From contig JAAOOA010000027.1 in the NCBI GenBank assembly GCA_012861695.1, positions 12,380,643 through 12,444,642 on the forward strand: DNA of 64,000 nucleotides, read 5' to 3'. Numbering within the stretch: the stretch's first letter is position 1; every line of letters starts with the position of its first letter. The stretch comes from Trematomus loennbergii. Lineage: Eukaryota; Chordata; Actinopteri; Perciformes; Nototheniidae. This document shows, in pieces, positions 60,901-64,000 of the stretch. Under the pieces are notes generated by a model. The model was given only the letters and a program-made list of their open reading frames with translations. It made no database searches and was not told where the DNA came from. Position numbers and translations under genes: made by a program.

Positions 60901-61473
60901 AGCTGTTTGAGGTGGAACTCAGGGACAAAGAGGAGGAACTGAAGAGGAAGGCAGAGAACCTGCAGCAGCAGCAGGACCTGCTGAAGGAGAGAGGCAAAGC
61001 CCTGGAGGCGCAGAGGAGGGAGTACCAGCAGGTAACTGTCCCAACACTCACAGCTTTATATCAACCCAAACTGGATTCAAAGAGTGGATCATAATTACAT
61101 GGGGGTTACACTTTTTCAATAACCAATCATCAGCCTGTAATAGCACTGAAACATACAGGTGATCATTCAGTTGCAATTTCACAATTTCAGGCTGTATTAG
61201 AGATGTCCCAGAGAAAGGAACAGCAGGCAGCCGACGGGCAGCCCCCTGCGGGTCCTAATGGAGAACTTCAATTTCAACCAGAGGCCCAAAAGTGGAAGAT
61301 AAAGGTAAACAGTCTGTGATACAATGTGTGTGTTATTGTTGGTGTGAATTTATTTGTATTGAATGTATCTTTATCTTTCTCTCACAGAGGTAAAAGCCCC
61401 AGCTGAACTCCAAGGCGAGGCCCCGAATCATCTGCCTGCAGAGCCTCCACAGAATCTGCCTATACACACTTAA
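57951..61473 (+). CDS. nucb1: Nucleobindin-1, Golgi/ER calcium-binding protein
   Basis: Nucleobindin-1 is a secretory-pathway Ca2+-binding protein of the Golgi lumen that also binds G-alpha-i. Exons: 57951-58070 (signal peptide, [19 protein letters not shown]), 58157-58264 ([18 protein letters not shown]), 58386-58518 (basic [18 protein letters not shown]), 59041-59144 ([13 protein letters not shown]), 59355-59540 (charged helix), 59640-59730, 59812-59870 (EF-hand 1, [14 protein letters not shown]), 60098-60190, 60291-60380 (EF-hand 2, [13 protein letters not shown]), 60861-61031 (coiled coil/leucine zipper), 61191-61304 and 61388-61473. About 451 residues against 461 in human. All junctions up to exon 11 are in phase. 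The last junction fits either with one extra A in the run at 61288-61291, or by using the acceptor two bases downstream (exon from 61390). Poly(A) signal at 61799-61804. Confidence 0.93.
60395..60470 (+). mobile_element. tRNA-derived SINE-like fragment
   Basis: Within a nucb1 intron, GTGGCCTGTAGGTCGGGGG leads to GGTTCAAATCCC, which resembles a tRNA B box and is common in fish tRNA-derived SINEs. No tail or target duplication was identified. Confidence 0.35.
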
Positions 61474-61499
61474 TGGACACTCTGTCAGCCTTATTTAAC

Positions 61500-61505
61500 A
61501 CACAT

Positions 61506-61561
<56 letters not shown>

Positions 61562-61566
61562 ACAAA
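61500..61566 (+). repeat. CA microsatellite in nucb1 3' UTR
   Basis: ACACAC repeat with a few AT/AA interruptions, 25 bases after the nucb1 stop codon. Confidence 0.85.
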
Positions 61567-61804
61567 CACTCCGATTTGCACTGACACAGATATCCAGATG
61601 GGTTCTTCAAACTGAATTATGTGAACTGTAAATTCAGACTTGCCTTGTGAATCATGACATATCGTACTTTGTGTTCATCTCTGTGGTCTACATTAGATTT
61701 CAAGATCTAAAAAAACAATATATGTATATTCAGAAATCTTCAGTTTCTGATGACTTTTAATTAAAGCAGGGTCCTAAGTGTAATGTCAATAATCTTCAAA
61801 TAAA

Positions 61805-64000
61805 GTCTTATTTAAAGCCTCTAAACCAAACTTTTCGCAATCAAATTATTTTGGGGGCTATCGACGGGACAAACTAACTGCATACGCTCCCACTCATGAT
61901 GTAGTAACGACAACCAGGGATTGTATTCATGAGAACGGCATCGCTAAGTGGTCAAATAAAAGAAAGCAGCACTTATATTTTTATTATTTATTATTTTATT
62001 TTAGGATTTAGAAAATGTAGATATAGTACCTTATCAAAACAATCCAACACTAATTTGATGTTCACTCTGACTTTGGAAATAAACTCTTACAATATATAAT
62101 ACAAAGTACAGTATTATAGTCCAATATAAAAACATAGTAGTAGGAAATGTGTAATACTAATTGATCAATCCAGCGTGTGTTTGAGTCTCCCCTGGGAGCC
62201 TCTGATCCTTGTTGTTGTCCCGCTGAGGAGACGCTCCCCTGTCCGCTGATCAGGACATTCCTATCAGCATTCCTGTAACCCTCTGACCTCTGGTGACCCC
62301 GCAGAGCCCCTCCTCTCCTGATAGCCACCCAGCTGCTGCTGTCAGTCACCGCGTCTAGATAAAGACGTCTTCAGAAAGCTCAATCCTCAAGTCAGTGTTT
62401 ATTATGTGCATCATAATAATCCCTGGTGTTCAGACATTATATTGATTGTGAAATGTTCTTACTTGTGGGCATAGCAGCACATACGGTTTGTGATTGAGTG
62501 TAACCCTTGCACATGTTTCCTGCAAATATCAATAGATGAAATACACTTGTTGACGTTTTAGCACAAAAACAGGTGCAAAACATATAAAGTATTGTACAGT
62601 TATTAATGAGGTGTTGTATTGAGTGGTGTCCACCCAGTTAAAAGGTAAAACATTATCGATTCAGTCCAATGCTCTTTGATTCTTTGCAATAATTCTTGTT
62701 CGGTGTGGTTTCGTTTGTGGACTGCTGTTGTTAATTGAACATTTCAGCCACAGGGATATACAGAAATGCATACCATACCTCTTTGTCAGCAGTAGAATAA
62801 TACTGAAGGTATAGTTAGTTAATAGTTTTTTATAGCTGATATTGACCTATACAAATATTATACCAAGACAATCTAAATATATACACCACAGAATATGCAG
62901 GATTGTGTTTCTCCTGTATATTCAGCCAGTCTGCTTTAAAACAGGATTTCCTTTGAGTCCGGACCCAGCTCCCTGTGGGAACTTTAACAGGTTTGTGTTG
63001 TGTGTGCAGAAGGCATCGTGCACAACACAAGCTCTGTCATTTCATCCACCTGTTTGTGACCAGAGGTGGTGGTGAAGCTGTCAACACACTGTCAGTGGGT
63101 CTGTGAAGACGTCATGGCAGGAGGGCATGATGCAGGGACATCTTGTAAGTATACTGCGCTATGGGGAGCTTCATTCAAACACAGAAACACTGATACTTTA
63201 CTGGAGAACTTCTGTTTTTTTGTGACTGTGTTCATTAACTGGACTATACTTCAATAAATCATTATACACTGCATGATTTGTTGTAAAAAAAATCCTCTGA
63301 ACTATAAATGATCCTATTTCTAAAGAGGTGCAGATTGATTATTGTGAAGTATTGACATGTTTGCTCTCTTAAAACTTTAACTTACAGCCAAAAACTGTTT
63401 GTACGTTTTCAAACTCATCCAGACGAGACTGAGATCTGCTTTCTATCATCCCACACTATTTCTTACTTCAGTGTTTTCCTCTAAAATATATTGTTTTCAA
63501 TTTTGAATTGGATGCACTTTGATTCACTCTGGTGGCTCTACTGTACATCACCCTCTCAAAAAAGAACATTACGTCACCTCCATCTCACCCCCTCCTCTCC
63601 CGTCTCTACGTCTCTACCAGGGTCTTAACACCCGCCTCTTCAGCGATCTGATTGGCTGACAGACCAGTGCATGACAAGTGATGGTGACTGGTACATTTTA
63701 ACTGTGTAGTAGTGGGTGATTTAATCATATGGAAACAAATTGTCAACATTTGTATTCAATGTTATTGAAAAAAACGTAATACTTCATAAATCCCTAAATA
63801 ATTCACCTCAATACTTTTAACAACAGTCAAACTTTTAGTTGTTTTCAAATAGTTTTTTGGTTTGCAACTTTACTTAACGTTCCTCATTCTGTTCAGTTCT
63901 TCAAAAAAGATGTGAATTCATGATGGTTGATTAAAATCTGTACCTATGGTAGTGCATTGCATTTCCCTTATTTAGCCGCCAGAGGGTGCACCTGTTTAAG
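61805..64000. other. Intergenic, no convincing gene
   Basis: AT-rich sequence. The reverse strand at about 62150-62349 has a moderately GC-rich open frame (SSSWVAIRRGG, RGHQRSEG) that could be a terminal exon of a gene beyond the window, but I recognise no family and no supporting neighbour exon. A segment at 63570-63690 (CTCCATCTCACCCCC, CTCTTCAGCGATCTG) resembles a dispersed fish repeat; unproven. Confidence 0.3.

Noticed and set aside
62153..62349. Reverse-strand frame as a terminal exon of the next gene
   Set aside because: No recognised family, no partner exon in the window; mentioned only as a possibility.
1..64000. CRISPR arrays, operons, tRNA or rRNA genes, prokaryotic systems
   Set aside because: No regularly spaced repeats, no compact gene clusters and no convincing tRNA/rRNA sequence; the window is plainly vertebrate.

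Overview
The window is vertebrate genomic DNA, almost certainly from a ray-finned (teleost) fish. Genes are split by GT-AG introns, the intergenic DNA is AT-rich, and fish-type repeats are abundant (L1 and L2 LINEs, a Ty3/gypsy LTR element, TTAA-flanked Kolobok-like elements). It carries six multi-exon protein-coding genes. I assembled each by matching exon peptides, splice sites and reading phase by eye; family identities rest on recalled protein families, not on a search.

Layout. 1-4.2 kb: a decayed L1-type LINE. 7.6-13.9 kb (+): emc10, ER membrane complex subunit 10, with two alternative terminal exons. 14-20.6 kb: gene-poor, with a nested TTAA element. 20.6-28.5 kb (+): a short stand-alone PRY-SPRY (B30.2) protein. 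28.7-39.5 kb (-): akt1s1 (PRAS40), whose last intron holds a nested Ty3/gypsy element. 41.5-48.8 kb (+): tbc1d17, a Rab GTPase-activating protein, divergent from akt1s1. 48.8-52.7 kb: gene-poor. 52.7-56.4 kb (+): a divergent D-type cyclin, probably the fish/amphibian ccndx. 56.8-61.8 kb (+): nucb1 (nucleobindin-1). 61.8-64 kb: no convincing gene.

The set emc10, akt1s1, tbc1d17, nucb1 resembles the gene content of human chromosome 19q13.33, where AKT1S1 and TBC1D17 are also neighbours in divergent orientation. This looks like an ancestral block with a fish-retained cyclin. The genes do not form one pathway: ER membrane-protein insertion, mTORC1 inhibition, Rab/endosome control, G1 cyclin and Golgi calcium binding are independent jobs.

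The most striking sequence-level observation is that five of the six genes need single-base length changes to keep conserved reading frames. Nearly all sit in short runs of one base. This points to consensus indel errors in the assembly more than to gene decay. I found no evidence of an undescribed molecular system. The more interesting biology is emc10's paired terminal exons, a THAP-domain remnant that helps classify the TTAA elements, and the layered transposon insertions.
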